Shown here piece after piece: positions 1 through 9,215 of a DNA stretch of 54,034 nt (positions are counted from its first letter, which is position 1; each line of letters opens with the position of its first letter). Where the stretch lies: positions 1-54,034 of the forward strand of contig CAZOHN010000002.1 in the NCBI GenBank assembly GCA_964579325.1. The letters are read 5' to 3'. The translations under genes were made by a program, and so were the position numbers. Under the pieces are notes generated by a model, which was not told the DNA's origin, did no database searches, and saw nothing but the letters and a program-made list of their open reading frames with translations. This DNA comes from CAZOHN01 sp964579325. Lineage in GTDB: Bacteria; Pseudomonadota; Alphaproteobacteria; Rhodobacterales; Rhodobacteraceae.

Positions 1-404
1 TGCGCGTCATGGGCAAGCGCGACAGCCAGTACCGCGCCGATGTCGAGGAATTGCTGGCCTGGGTTGGCCTCGGCGAGCGGATGCATGCGCGTCCCGCAAC
101 GCTGTCGGGCGGCGAGCAGCAGCGCGTCGCCATCGCCCGCGCGGTCGTCACCCAGCCAGACCTGCTGATTGCCGACGAGCCGACCGGCAATATCGATCCT
201 GAAATGGGCGCCCGGCTGATGCGTCTCTTTCTCGAGCTCAACAAGCGGCTGAAGACGACCGTCATTATCGCCACTCATGATCTCGCGCTGGTGCGCCAGA
301 TCGAGGCGCCGGTCTTCCGGCTCGCCAATGGCCTGCTCGTGCGCGAGGCCGGGAAGGCTGGCGAGACCGCGCGGCGGCGCACCGACACCGTGAGGGCCGA
401 GTAG
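1..404 (+). CDS. ftsE: Cell-division ABC ATPase FtsE, 3' part only
   Basis: This is the C-terminal half of an ABC-transporter ATPase; the Walker A region lies outside the window. Visible are the ABC signature LSGGEQQR (about nt 105-130), Walker B LLIADEPTGNID (about nt 168-200) and the switch histidine in IIATHD. FtsE works with FtsX at the inner membrane and couples ATP hydrolysis to activation of cell-wall hydrolases at the septum. The assignment rests on the ftsX-like gene that begins on the base after this stop codon (TAG at 402-404, ATG at 405). LolD- or MacB-type ATPases look similar, but this pairing is typical of FtsEX. Confidence 0.88.
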   Translation, partial: RVMGKRDSQYRADVEELLAWVGLGERMHARPATLSGGEQQRVAIARAVVTQPDLLIADEPTGNIDPEMGARLMRLFLELNKRLKTTVIIATHDLALVRQIEAPVFRLANGLLVREAGKAGETARRRTDTVRAE

Positions 405-1277
405 ATGCGCGCCCGCGAAAGCTCCCTGCTGCCGGTCGAGGATGCCCGTGAAGCTGCTCTGTTCTTTGTCGTCGGCGCGCTGTGCTTTCTCGCGGCGCTG
501 GCGGCATTGACGGCCAAGTCGACCTACGGCGCTGCGCGGGCCTGGACGGCTGAGGTCGAGGGCGAACTCACCGTCACCCTGCCGGGCCTTGATCCGGCCG
601 GCGCCGCGCGCGCCACCCTCCTGATCAGCCAGACCGAGGGCGTCACCGAAGCGCGCCTGTTCACCCGCGACGAGATCAACGCGCTGCTCGAGCCGAGCTT
701 CGGCACGCGCGACCTGCCTGAAAGCCTGCCCGTTCCGCAGCTTGTCGGCGTGACCGCCGCGCCGGGTACGGCCGGGCTCGCCTCCCGCCTCAGCGAACGG
801 CTGGCGGCGGAAGGCTATGACAATGCGGTGGACGAACATTCGGCCTGGGCCGGCGATGTGCGCGGCATGCTCGGCACCGCCCGGATCGCCGCCCTGTCGA
901 TTGTCGTCCTGCTGACCGCGACCGCGGTCGCAGTCATCGCCTTTGCCACCCATGCAGCGCTGCTGGCGCGGCGGGATATTGTCGATGTCCTGCACATTGC
1001 CGGCGCGCGTGACCGGTTCATTGCCGGCCTGTTCGAGCGGCGCTTCTGGATCCTCGGCCTGCGCGCCGGCTTATCCGGATCGCTGGTGGCGCTGGCGGCG
1101 ACGGGCCTCGTGATTGCTGCGGCGCGGGCTGGCGGCGGACGCTCGGGCCTCCTGCCGCAGTTCAGCCTCGACTTTCCGGACTTCGTCATCCTGATCGTCA
1201 CGCCGGTGATCGCCGGCCTTGCCGCGCGCATCGCCGCGCACCTGACCGTGATCCGGGCATTGCGCGCGGTGATGTAA
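405..1277 (+). CDS. ftsX: Cell-division permease FtsX
   Basis: A 290-residue membrane protein with one hydrophobic segment near residues 17-38, a periplasmic loop of about 115 residues, and three further segments at about 158-188, 212-242 and 258-287. This four-helix layout with a large extracytoplasmic domain is that of FtsX, the partner of FtsE that passes conformational change to periplasmic amidase activators or hydrolases. It starts directly after the ftsE stop, so the pair is surely co-transcribed. Sequence identity within this family is low; the call depends on topology and linkage. Confidence 0.87.
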   Translation: MRARESSLLPVEDAREAALFFVVGALCFLAALAALTAKSTYGAARAWTAEVEGELTVTLPGLDPAGAARATLLISQTEGVTEARLFTRDEINALLEPSFGTRDLPESLPVPQLVGVTAAPGTAGLASRLSERLAAEGYDNAVDEHSAWAGDVRGMLGTARIAALSIVVLLTATAVAVIAFATHAALLARRDIVDVLHIAGARDRFIAGLFERRFWILGLRAGLSGSLVALAATGLVIAAARAGGGRSGLLPQFSLDFPDFVILIVTPVIAGLAARIAAHLTVIRALRAVM

Positions 1278-1320
1278 CTCAGGTGACCAAGGCGCGAAAC
1301 GCGGCTACACCCCGCTGCCG

Positions 1321-2061
1321 ATGAGGCTTTTGCGTTCCCTGCTGTTCCTGGTCTGGCTGTACGGCATGATGGCGCTGTGCGGCATCGCCTTCCTTGTCAC
1401 CTTCCTGATGCCGCGCCGGGCGGCGATCTGGGCCACCGCGCAATACTCGAAATCGATCCTGTTTGGCCTCCGGCTGATCTGCGGCATCCGCACCGAGCTG
1501 CGTGGGCTCGAACACATGCCGAAAGGCGCTGCGATCTATGCCGGCAAGCATCATTGCATGCTCGACGTGTTCATCCCGTTCCTGATCACGCGCGATCCGG
1601 CGATCATCCTCAAGAAGGAACTCGTCTGGACACCCTTCCTCGGCTGGTATGCGCTGAAATGCGGCATGATCCCGATCGACCGGGCGGGCACCTCCCGCAC
1701 GCTCAAGGCTATGCTCGCCGCAACCCAGAAGGCCACCGGCGAGGGCCGCCAGGTCGTGATCTTTCCTGAGGGCACTCGGCGGGCGCCGAACGCGCCGCCC
1801 GATTATCAACCGGCCGGGATTTCGGCGCTCAACAAGGCGCTCGGCGTGCCGATCGTGCCGGTGGCCACCAATGCGGGCCTCTGCTGGCCGGCCAAGGGGC
1901 TTGGCCGCCGCTCCGGGCTCATCGTCTATGAAGTGTTGCCGCCGATCCCGCCGGGGCTTGACCGGCGCAAGCTGATGGCGCGGCTGGAGGCGGATCTTGA
2001 AACCGCGTCGAACCACCTGATCGAGGAAGGCCGCGCTGCGCAGGCGAGGATCGATGCGTGA
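1321..2061 (+). CDS. plsC: 1-acyl-sn-glycerol-3-phosphate acyltransferase (PlsC family)
   Basis: 246 residues, a usual length for PlsC, which transfers an acyl chain to lysophosphatidic acid at the inner membrane to make phosphatidic acid. The N-terminus has a hydrophobic anchor (about residues 3-35). The catalytic HX4D box is present as H77-x4-D82 (in KHHCMLD), and the substrate-binding EGTR box is at residues 150-153. Position 76 is K where many homologues have N. Its stop overlaps the GTG start of the following DNA glycosylase gene, so the two are probably translationally coupled although their functions are unrelated. A specialised lysophospholipid acyltransferase is possible. Confidence 0.85.
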   Translation: MRLLRSLLFLVWLYGMMALCGIAFLVTFLMPRRAAIWATAQYSKSILFGLRLICGIRTELRGLEHMPKGAAIYAGKHHCMLDVFIPFLITRDPAIILKKELVWTPFLGWYALKCGMIPIDRAGTSRTLKAMLAATQKATGEGRQVVIFPEGTRRAPNAPPDYQPAGISALNKALGVPIVPVATNAGLCWPAKGLGRRSGLIVYEVLPPIPPGLDRRKLMARLEADLETASNHLIEEGRAAQARIDA

Positions 2062-2699
2062 CGGCGCCGTCGTCCCGGCGCCTGAAGGCGGCATGTGAAC
2101 GCCTCGCCAGGATCGATCCGGCGCTCGCCGCCGCCTATGGGGTGATCGGTGTTCCGGCCTGGCGATCGGGCGAGCCTACCTATGCGATGATCGGGCGGAT
2201 GATCGCCCACCAGCAGATCTCAACGAAGGCGGCAGCCACGATCTGGGGGCGGGTCGAAACGCTTCTGGGCGAGGTGACGGCCAGGAGCGTTCTCGAAACC
2301 GATCCCGAAACCCTGCGCCAATGCGGCCTGTCGCGCCCGAAAGTCGCGCATCTCGCCTCGATCGCCGAAGCGATGGTCTCGGGCGAGCTGAACCTTGCGC
2401 GCGTCTGCGCCAGCGATCCCGGCGCCGCCCGCGCCGAACTCGTCGGCGTGCGCGGGATCGGCCCGTGGACGGCGGAACTGTTCCTGCTCTATGCGGTCGG
2501 CGCGATGGACGCGTTCCCGACGGCTGATGTCGGCCTTATGGAAGCGCACCGGCAGCTTTCCGGCGCCGAAGAGCGGATGACGGCGCGGGCCTTCACCGCG
2601 CATGCCGAGGCCTGGCGCCCGCACCGGGGGGTCGCCGCGCACCTGCTCTGGGGCTGGTTCAACCAGATGCGTGACCGCAAGAGCGCACCCCCTGCGTGA
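2058..2699 (+). CDS. DNA-3-methyladenine glycosylase II (AlkA-like, HhH-GPD)
   Basis: 213 residues with the helix-hairpin-helix/GPD core of base-excision glycosylases that remove alkylated purines. The hairpin LVGVRGIGPWTAELF spans about residues 131-145, and the catalytic aspartate is D157 in FPTADVGL. It lacks the N-terminal AlkA domain of the E. coli enzyme and has no FeS cysteines, so it belongs to the short AlkA/MAG type rather than the MutY/Nth type. The start is GTG in a GTGA overlap with the plsC stop. Confidence 0.85.
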   Translation: MTAPSSRRLKAACERLARIDPALAAAYGVIGVPAWRSGEPTYAMIGRMIAHQQISTKAAATIWGRVETLLGEVTARSVLETDPETLRQCGLSRPKVAHLASIAEAMVSGELNLARVCASDPGAARAELVGVRGIGPWTAELFLLYAVGAMDAFPTADVGLMEAHRQLSGAEERMTARAFTAHAEAWRPHRGVAAHLLWGWFNQMRDRKSAPPA

Positions 2700-2843
2700 A
2701 ACAGGGGCGGCCCTTGCGTTCGCGTCCGGCTGTCATAATCTTATGACCAGAATCGCCTAACCAAGCACCGAGCCCAAGAGGAGACCGCGTCTTCACGCAC
2801 ATCGGAAGGATCATCGCCCACACGGGCTTTCAGGGAGGACGAT

Positions 2844-3407
2844 ATGGCTGAGATCATGACAGCGCCTCCCAATGGCCGTCCGGCACTTGTGCTGAATGCG
2901 GATTTCCGGCCCCTTTCCTATTATCCGCTCTCGCTCTGGCCCTGGCAGGAAGTGGTCAAGGCGGTCTTCCTTGACCGCGTTGATATTATTGCGGAATATG
3001 ACTATGTGGTGCGCAGTCCGAGCACCGAGTTCCGGCTGCCGAGCGTCATCGCCCTGCGCGATTTCGTGCGCCAGGACCGTCCGCCAGCGTTCACCCGGTT
3101 CAACGTGTTCCTGCGCGACGGGTTTGCCTGCGCCTATTGCGGATCGGGTGAGCACCTGACCTTCGATCACGTGGTCCCGCGTTCGCGCGGCGGACGCACG
3201 ACCTGGGACAACATCGTCGCGGCCTGCAGCCCCTGCAACCTCAAGAAGGGCGGGCGCCTCCTGCGCGACAGCGACATGCACCTGCAGCACCGGCCCTTCC
3301 GGCCGAACAATTACCAATTGCAGGAAATCGGCCGCCGCTTCCCGCCCAACCACCTGCATGAGACGTGGATGGACTACCTCTACTGGGATGTCGAACTGGA
3401 GATCTGA
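2844..3407 (+). CDS. HNH endonuclease family protein
   Basis: 187 residues. The C-terminal half carries an HNH fold: a zinc-type CAYC pair beginning at C96, the DHVVPRSRGG segment with D108-H109, then DNIVAACSPCN, which supplies the second cysteine pair and the N of the motif. The first 60 residues (LVLNADFRPLSYYP) match the widespread alphaproteobacterial 'HNH endonuclease' of about 185 residues, whose biological role is not established. A strong Shine-Dalgarno (GGGAGGA) precedes the ATG. No methylase or phage gene is nearby, so it is probably chromosomal housekeeping rather than restriction or packaging. Confidence 0.85.
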   Translation: MAEIMTAPPNGRPALVLNADFRPLSYYPLSLWPWQEVVKAVFLDRVDIIAEYDYVVRSPSTEFRLPSVIALRDFVRQDRPPAFTRFNVFLRDGFACAYCGSGEHLTFDHVVPRSRGGRTTWDNIVAACSPCNLKKGGRLLRDSDMHLQHRPFRPNNYQLQEIGRRFPPNHLHETWMDYLYWDVELEI

Positions 3408-3431
3408 CAGCGGACCTTTCCGCCTCCGCCG

Positions 3432-5114
3432 TCAGTTGCGGGACAGGTTGCGTGCGTCGAGCCAGTCACAGCCCCACTGGCTGCCGCTGGCGCAGCCCTG
3501 ACGTACCAGACGAACCCCGTTCGCTTCGTCCTTCTCGCCGCCGAGGCCTGTAAAGAGCAGGTCTCCGAGCGCCGAACAGCCCGTCTTCTCCCCGCCATCA
3601 CAGCCCTTGGTGTAGAGGCGCCGGGCCTCGACATAATCCTGCGCAACGCCGTTGCCGTAGGCGAACAGGACGGCGAGGTTCGTGCAACCGATCGCATCCT
3701 TGGCGTCACAGCCCTGGTTGTAGCGGCGCCGGGCTTCCGCATAGTCCTGGGCGACGCCAAGACCGTTGTGATGGAGGTAACCGAGACTGGTACAGCTATG
3801 GGCATTCCCGCCTTCGCAGCCCTTGTCGTAGAACTGCCGGGCGATCGTATGGTCCTGCGCCACGCCCTGACCATGCGTGTAGAGGACGCCGAGATTGGTG
3901 CAGCCTGCCGCATCCCCGCCTTCGCAGCCTTGCTCGTAGAATCGCCGGGCGGCGGCATGATCCTGCACGACGCCCCAGCCGTTGAAATAGAGGAAGCCGA
4001 GGCTCGAACATCCGGCCGCGTCCCCGCCATCGCAGCCTTGCTGGTACTGCCGCCGGGCGGCCGCTTAGTCCTGCGGGATGCCCTGGCCATTGGCGTAGAG
4101 CAGGCCGAGATTGGTGCACGCCCCGGCCGCGCCGCCATCACACGCCGCCTGGTAGTCGAGGCGGGCGGTCAGGTAATCCTGGCTCTGGTACGCCGCATAG
4201 CCGGAGGCCCAGCGGCGCGTCGCGATCTCGGACGCGTTCGAGACTTCCGGGGCAGGCGTCGCGCCGGCTCCGGTGCCTGCCGTCACCACTTCCAGCCCGC
4301 GCAGCGTCGGGCTCGCCTTGAACAGGTCTTCCGCGGGCTTGGCCACGTTGAACGGCCGGTCGGGATGAGGCACGCCAGCGAAATGCAGGCCCGCGAAGGC
4401 AAAGCCGTCGAGCGTCAGCACGGCCGCACCGGACGAGCCGCCCTGCGTGTCGCAATGATGGATCAACCGCCCTTCGCTGAAGGCCGGGCGCCCGGCCTGG
4501 CAACGAAACCGCGTCAGGCGCTGGGCCTGTCCGAGCGGGTGGTGCACGAGGATCAGGCTTTCCCCATCGCGCACCCTGTGGCGCTTCAGGGGCACGGCCG
4601 GATGATCGCTGAGGCTCGGCGCGGCCACCAGCCTGAGGATGGCAAAGTCAAACTCGGGGCTCGATTCGACGGGGGTGATGTCGACCGCAAAGGCGGCACC
4701 CGGCGCCGTTTGCGGGTCGAGGAAGCCGAAACGGGCCTGCGCGGCAAGGGCGGTGACGTCCTTGCCCGGCACGCAATGATAGTTGGTGATGATCAGGTCG
4801 GCCGAAATGCGGGTGGCGGTGCAGCTCGAATTATGGCGGATCCGCTGGCGGTATTCGACCAGCAGGTCGAGCAGCGCGACCGACCGGGCCAGCTGCCGGT
4901 ATGGGTTTGCCTCGTCGAGTTCCGAGACCGGCTCGAACATCGCATTCTTGCCCATCATGATTTCAAGCTGCGCTTCGCTGAGGGCGTTTTCCTCGAAGCT
5001 CTTGTTCGCCTTGCCGTAATTGTCGGCCGGGAAAAGAATGAGGCCCTGCGCCGATGCGCCGAGCGGGGCCATCGCAGTGATGATCAGCCCCAACACGCCA
5101 TGTACGAGCTTCAT
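3432..5114 (-). pseudogene. Secreted trypsin-like protease with Sel1/Hcp repeats, interrupted by an in-frame stop
   Basis: The reading frame runs from ATG at 5114 (GGAGG Shine-Dalgarno) and would encode about 560 residues, but a TAA at 4065-4067 splits it into a 349-residue front part and a 211-codon remainder in the same frame. The front has a signal peptide (ending near ASA) and a chymotrypsin-fold protease with triad motifs TNYHC (His), EFDFAIL (Asp) and TQGGSSGA (Ser). From about residue 325 onward come 36-residue Sel1-like repeats with paired cysteines, as in Helicobacter Hcp proteins. At the stop, neighbouring repeats read QDHAAARR or QDYAEARR; here it is QD-stop-AAARR, so a Tyr or His codon became TAA. 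It could still yield a secreted protease lacking most repeats. Confidence 0.82.
4065..4067 (-). other. Premature TAA codon in a Sel1 repeat
   Basis: On the minus strand the codons read CAG GAC TAA GCG GCC GCC. All following Sel1 repeats carry Tyr or His in this slot (QDY or QDH), so the simplest origin is TAC or TAT to TAA. The frame stays open for 211 codons beyond it. Confidence 0.85.
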
Positions 5115-5605
5115 TGTCCCAGCCTCCCTTGCGTCTCCCACTGCACGTCAGTGTTGCCAGTTTCCGGGACAGAGACAAGGGCACGCGGCAGCGTCGCAAG
5201 CATCAGGCGCAACACGAAAAGCCGGACAGGGCGGACCCTTCCGGATTTGGTGGTCGTCTGGCCGGTCCTGCGGATGGGAGCGGGGCTCCGGATAGACGAG
5301 CACCTGGCAGGCTCTCTTTACTCATGCTGGCAGTCCGGCCCCGTGATCGGCGGCGCCTCGCTCCCATCCGGCTTGTCTGTCAGTCGCGGCTGCATTTCCT
5401 TCCTGTCACGCGGCGACCTGGACCTGCCGGAACCATCTCCAGCCCGGACAGACGAACCCCGCGCGATACCCGGTCGGATCCGATCGGCCCGGTTTTCCCG
5501 CTGCCCGTAAAGGATGCAGCCGCAGCCGGCCTGAAACCGGGAGACAGGGGCCTGCTTGTCCGTCAGAAGCAATCACGCCAGACTGGTCAGGATTGGAAAG
5601 GGAGC
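5115..5605. other. Gene-free interval between the protease and pentapeptide genes
   Basis: 491 bases between two divergently transcribed genes. No reading frame here resembles a known protein, and the possible frames have the skewed Arg/Pro/Gly content of shadows. Promoters for both neighbours must lie here, but no convincing -35/-10 pair could be picked out by eye. Confidence 0.5.
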
Positions 5606-6106
5606 ATGGAGGTGATCCGGATCGGCTGCGTCGGCTCTGACCGCGTGATTGACCTTGGCGCCGGGCCGCTCGCCGGGACGCGCTTCACGGCACATGATTT
5701 CCATGCCGCTGACCTGCGCAATCTCGATCTCTCCGGCGTTGTCTTCCGGGACTGCGAATTGCGCGGGGCCTATCTCGACTGGGCAAACCTCGAGGGCGCC
5801 GATTTCGCGCATGAGCGGCTCCTGTCCGCGTCGATGCGCCAGGCCCACCTGCGCGGCGCACGGATGCGCAATGCCAGCATGCGGGGCGCAAACCTGTCCG
5901 GCGCCTGCCTGATCGAGGCGGACATGACCGGCGCAAACCTTGACGCGGCCGATCTCAGCGGGGCGAACCTCTGCGGAGCGATCTGTCTCTGGAACGGGAC
6001 CGAGCGGGCGAAGTTCAAGGGCGCGGTCTATGATGCGCGCACTCTGTTGCCACCCGGCTTCAGGCCGGAGGCGATGGGTATGATCGCCTGCAAGCTTGCC
6101 GCTTGA
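5606..6106 (+). CDS. Pentapeptide-repeat protein
   Basis: 166 residues starting at ATG 5606 behind AAAGGGAG. From about residue 30 the protein is a run of A(D/N)LxX pentapeptides (ADLRNLDLSG, ANLEGADFAH, ANLSGACLIEADMTG, ANLDAADLSGANL), which fold into a right-handed quadrilateral beta-helix. Such proteins are usually cytosolic; some (Qnr, MfpA) protect DNA gyrase by mimicking DNA, but most have no known function. Nothing here points to a specific role. Its stop overlaps the upstream extension of the helicase frame; the likely helicase start lies about 80 bases further on. A longer frame extends upstream to 5114 but lacks repeat character. Confidence 0.82.
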   Translation: MEVIRIGCVGSDRVIDLGAGPLAGTRFTAHDFHAADLRNLDLSGVVFRDCELRGAYLDWANLEGADFAHERLLSASMRQAHLRGARMRNASMRGANLSGACLIEADMTGANLDAADLSGANLCGAICLWNGTERAKFKGAVYDARTLLPPGFRPEAMGMIACKLAA

Positions 6107-6186
6107 AGCGGGAGGCGCCTGCGCGCTTGCCATCCGGCCAATTCTCCCGGCTTGACATCGCCCGATGCCCCCCGCACGCAAAAGGC

Positions 6187-8934
6187 ATGCAATCCTCCCT
6201 CCGGGCCATCCTCGGGCCAACCAATACAGGCAAGACACATTACGCCATCGAGCGCATGCTGGCCCACGGCACCGGGATGATCGGCCTGCCGCTGCGCCTC
6301 CTGGCGCGCGAGGTGTATGACCGGATCGTCGCGGAGAAGGGCGCGGCCCATGCGGCCCTGCTGACCGGCGAGGAACGCATCGCGCCGCCGACCGCCCGCT
6401 ATTTCATCTGCACCGTCGAATCGATGCCGTCCGACCTGCGTGCGGATTTCGTCGCCATCGACGAGATCCAGCTCGCCGCCGACGAGGATCGCGGCCATGT
6501 CTTCACCGACCGCATCCTGCACATGCGCGGCAATCATGAAACCTTGCTGCTTGGCGCCGACACGATGCGGCCGTTGCTGCGTGACCTGAAACTCGGCGCC
6601 GAGACCGAACCGCGCGAGCGGTTTTCCGAACTGCGCTATACCGGCCATACCAAGATCACCAAGCTGCCGAAGCGCACGGCCATCGTCGCGTTCAGCGCCG
6701 AGGATGTCTACGCCATCGCCGAACTGCTCCGTAGGCAGAAGGGTGGCGCCGCCGTGGTGATGGGCGCACTCAGCCCGCGCACACGCAATGCGCAGGTGGC
6801 GCTCTACCAGTCCGGCGAGGTGGATTACATCGTCGCGACCGATGCCATCGGCATGGGGCTGAACCTTGATGTCGACCGGGTGGTGTTTGCCGCGCGCCAG
6901 AAGTTTGACGGCCGCCGCCATCGCCAGCTCACGCCTGCCGAATGCGGGCAGATCGCCGGGCGGGCCGGGCGGTTCCGCAATGATGGCGAGTTCGGGGAGA
7001 CGGGCGATTGTGCGCCTTTCGAAGACGCGGTCTGGAAAGCCATCGAGGCGCACAGGTTTGATCCGGTCGATGCGATCCAGTGGCGGTCCTCGGCGCTTGA
7101 TTTCTCAAGCCTCAAGGCTCTGATCCGCAGCCTCGAAACGCCGTCCGGCCATCCGGCCCTCATCCAGAATCCGCATGCTCTGGACGAGTGGGTTCTGCGG
7201 CGGATGAGTGAGGACGGAGAGATCGGACCGGACGTCACCGGAGATAGGCGCGTCAGGCGCCTGTGGGACCTTGCGCGCCTGCCGGACTTTCGCAAGGCTG
7301 GCCCCGAGGGACACGGACGGCTGGTGCTTGGCCTTGCCTCGACGCTCGCTGATCCGGACGCGCGCATCGGCGATGAGGGCTTGCGTCACCGGCTGGCAGA
7401 CCTTGTCTCGACGCGCGGCGACATCGCCGGATTGCAACAACGCCTCGCCAGCATCCGCACCTGGACCTATGCCGCGCACCGTCCCGACTGGCTGGAAAAC
7501 CCGCTTCTCTGGCAGGAGCGAACGCGGGAGATTGAAGACTCCCTGTCAGACGCGTTACATGAAGCCCTGACTGCCCGTTTCGTTGACCGGCGGACGACCG
7601 CCCTGCTTGCCAGCCTGAGGAAAGAAGATGCCCGCGTGATTGACCTGACGCCCGAGGGAGATGTGACGGTCGAGGGCCATATCGTCGGCCGTTTGAAGGG
7701 CCTTCTGTTCGAGCCGGTGCTGGATACGCGAACGCTGGAGGGCAAGGCTGTGCGCGGGGCAGCGCTGGCCGCTATCCGCCCGATGCTGGCTGAACGGCTT
7801 GGCCAGATCACCTCGGCGCCCTCGTCTGCGTTCAGCCTCGCGGACGGGGCGGAGATTACCTGGCAGGATGCGCCGATCGCGCGCCTCGCCAGGGGGGCGT
7901 CATGGATCCAGCCACGCACCGAACTGATCGGCGCGGTAGAGTCCGATCCGGCCGAACGCCAGCCGGCGCTCGAGCGGATCGACGCCTGGCTACGCACCGA
8001 GCTCGCCCGGCTGCTGACGACCCATTGGCGCCTCGTGCAGGACAAGGCCGGCGAAGCGCTGGCGGGGCCTGCGCGCGGTCTTGCCTTCCGGGTGCTGGAG
8101 GGCGGGGCGGCGGTCGACCTGCGCCAGGACGATCAGGCGATACGCATCGAGGCCGACCAGCGCGAAGCCCTGAAAGCCATCGGCATCCGGGCCGGGCGGG
8201 TGGCCGCCCATGTGCCCGATGCCCAGAAGCCGGCCGCGCAGCGGCTGATCGCCATCCTGAAGGCGGTCGAGGCGGGCGCGCCCTATCCGCTGGCGCCGGA
8301 AGGCGCGGGCTCCTTTGCCCTTGATGGCACCTGGCCGGAACCGGCCCTCGCTGCGAACGGCTATCTCCGGTTCGGGCGCCGTGCGGTGCGGGCCGATCTC
8401 GCCGAGCGGCTCGGCTGGGAGATTGCCAAGCGGCGCAAGGAGGCGGCCAAGAATGTCTTTGCCATCCCGATCGATCTTGCATCGGTTGTCTCGTGTCCGG
8501 CGGACGACTGGCCCGGCGTTCTGAAGGGGTTCGGGCTTGCCCCGGCAGAAAAAGATCCCGAGACCGGCGCGGCGACGCTCTGGCGCTATGCGGCGCGGGC
8601 GAGGCCCGAGGGCGCGGCGCAGCGGTCTGCGGCCCCATCGCAAGGCGGCGCGCGGCCCCGCAAGGACGAGCGGTCGCGCGGCCGCGCGACCCGTGAAGGG
8701 CGTGACCCGGCGTCTGCCCGCGCGCCGGGGCGCACGGAAAGGCCGCAGCGCGAAGCGCCCCAGCGACGGATCGACCCGGACAGTCCGTTTGCCGCACTTG
8801 CAGCCCTGCTGCCGCCGGCACGGTCCCCGAAGCCGCCGCGCAAGCGCAAGCGGAATAACGGGCCCTCCGGTGCGACGCCCCCGGCCGCAGATGCGACCCC
8901 CGCAGACAGCTTTGTGTACAAGCCCTTCGAATGA
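6187..8934 (+). CDS. SUV3/MgpS-type DEAD/DExH RNA helicase
   Basis: 915 residues from ATG 6187; a TTG at 6103 would add 28 residues with no conserved content. The N-terminal half is a superfamily 2 helicase: Walker A GPTNTGKT (residues 10-17, the form typical of mitochondrial SUV3), motif II DEIQ starting at D92, and motif VI QIAGRAGR from residue 255. The family contributes to RNA turnover in mitochondria and is common but little studied in Alphaproteobacteria. The C-terminal region (about 800-915) is a basic, low-complexity Arg/Lys/Pro tail that probably binds RNA. It overlaps the S4 gene by 4 bases (ATGA), and the helicase-S4-fdxA-carD order is a familiar alphaproteobacterial arrangement. 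Confidence 0.88.
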   Translation: MQSSLRAILGPTNTGKTHYAIERMLAHGTGMIGLPLRLLAREVYDRIVAEKGAAHAALLTGEERIAPPTARYFICTVESMPSDLRADFVAIDEIQLAADEDRGHVFTDRILHMRGNHETLLLGADTMRPLLRDLKLGAETEPRERFSELRYTGHTKITKLPKRTAIVAFSAEDVYAIAELLRRQKGGAAVVMGALSPRTRNAQVALYQSGEVDYIVATDAIGMGLNLDVDRVVFAARQKFDGRRHRQLTPAECGQIAGRAGRFRNDGEFGETGDCAPFEDAVWKAIEAHRFDPVDAIQWRSSALDFSSLKALIRSLETPSGHPALIQNPHALDEWVLRRMSEDGEIGPDVTGDRRVRRLWDLARLPDFRKAGPEGHGRLVLGLASTLADPDARIGDEGLRHRLADLVSTRGDIAGLQQRLASIRTWTYAAHRPDWLENPLLWQERTREIEDSLSDALHEALTARFVDRRTTALLASLRKEDARVIDLTPEGDVTVEGHIVGRLKGLLFEPVLDTRTLEGKAVRGAALAAIRPMLAERLGQITSAPSSAFSLADGAEITWQDAPIARLARGASWIQPRTELIGAVESDPAERQPALERIDAWLRTELARLLTTHWRLVQDKAGEALAGPARGLAFRVLEGGAAVDLRQDDQAIRIEADQREALKAIGIRAGRVAAHVPDAQKPAAQRLIAILKAVEAGAPYPLAPEGAGSFALDGTWPEPALAANGYLRFGRRAVRADLAERLGWEIAKRRKEAAKNVFAIPIDLASVVSCPADDWPGVLKGFGLAPAEKDPETGAATLWRYAARARPEGAAQRSAAPSQGGARPRKDERSRGRATREGRDPASARAPGRTERPQREAPQRRIDPDSPFAALAALLPPARSPKPPRKRKRNNGPSGATPPAADATPADSFVYKPFE

Positions 8935-9215
8935 CCGGAACGGCCACGCTGCGGCTGGATATCTGGCTCTGGCGCACGCGGCTGTTCCGGACGCGCGCAC
9001 TGTCGGCCGCGCATGTGCGCAAGGAGGGGGTGCGCCTGACGCATGGCGCGCTGACCCGGCGCGTCGACAAGCCCGGCACGCTGGTCTCGGTAGGCGACGT
9101 GGTGACTTTTGGCCAGTCCGGACATATCCTCTCGGTCGAGGTGTTGGACCTTGGCGCCCGCCGGGGGCCGGCCCTCGAGGCGCGGGGGCTGTATTGCCCG
9201 CTGGAGGCGAGCTGA
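8931..9215 (+). CDS. S4-domain RNA-binding protein (Hsp15/HslR-like)
   Basis: 94 residues, almost all of it an S4 RNA-binding domain: LRLDIWLWRTRLFRTR, then the VRKEGVRL loop and the VGDVVTF strand. E. coli Hsp15 recycles stalled 50S subunits that carry nascent chains; small alphaproteobacterial homologues sit next to the SUV3-like helicase as here, which suggests a shared role in RNA or ribosome quality control. The start overlaps the helicase stop by 4 bases, so it is translationally coupled. Confidence 0.85.
   Translation: MTGTATLRLDIWLWRTRLFRTRALSAAHVRKEGVRLTHGALTRRVDKPGTLVSVGDVVTFGQSGHILSVEVLDLGARRGPALEARGLYCPLEAS

Noticed and set aside
3432..4067. Programmed readthrough or selenocysteine at the protease stop
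   Set aside because: The codon is TAA, not TGA, and no insertion-type stem was seen after it. A point mutation explains it better.
3768..5510. A 580-codon plus-strand open frame opposite the protease-Sel1 gene
   Set aside because: The minus strand has clear protease and Sel1 motifs. The plus frame is open because of high GC and the repeat composition, and has no recognisable domain.
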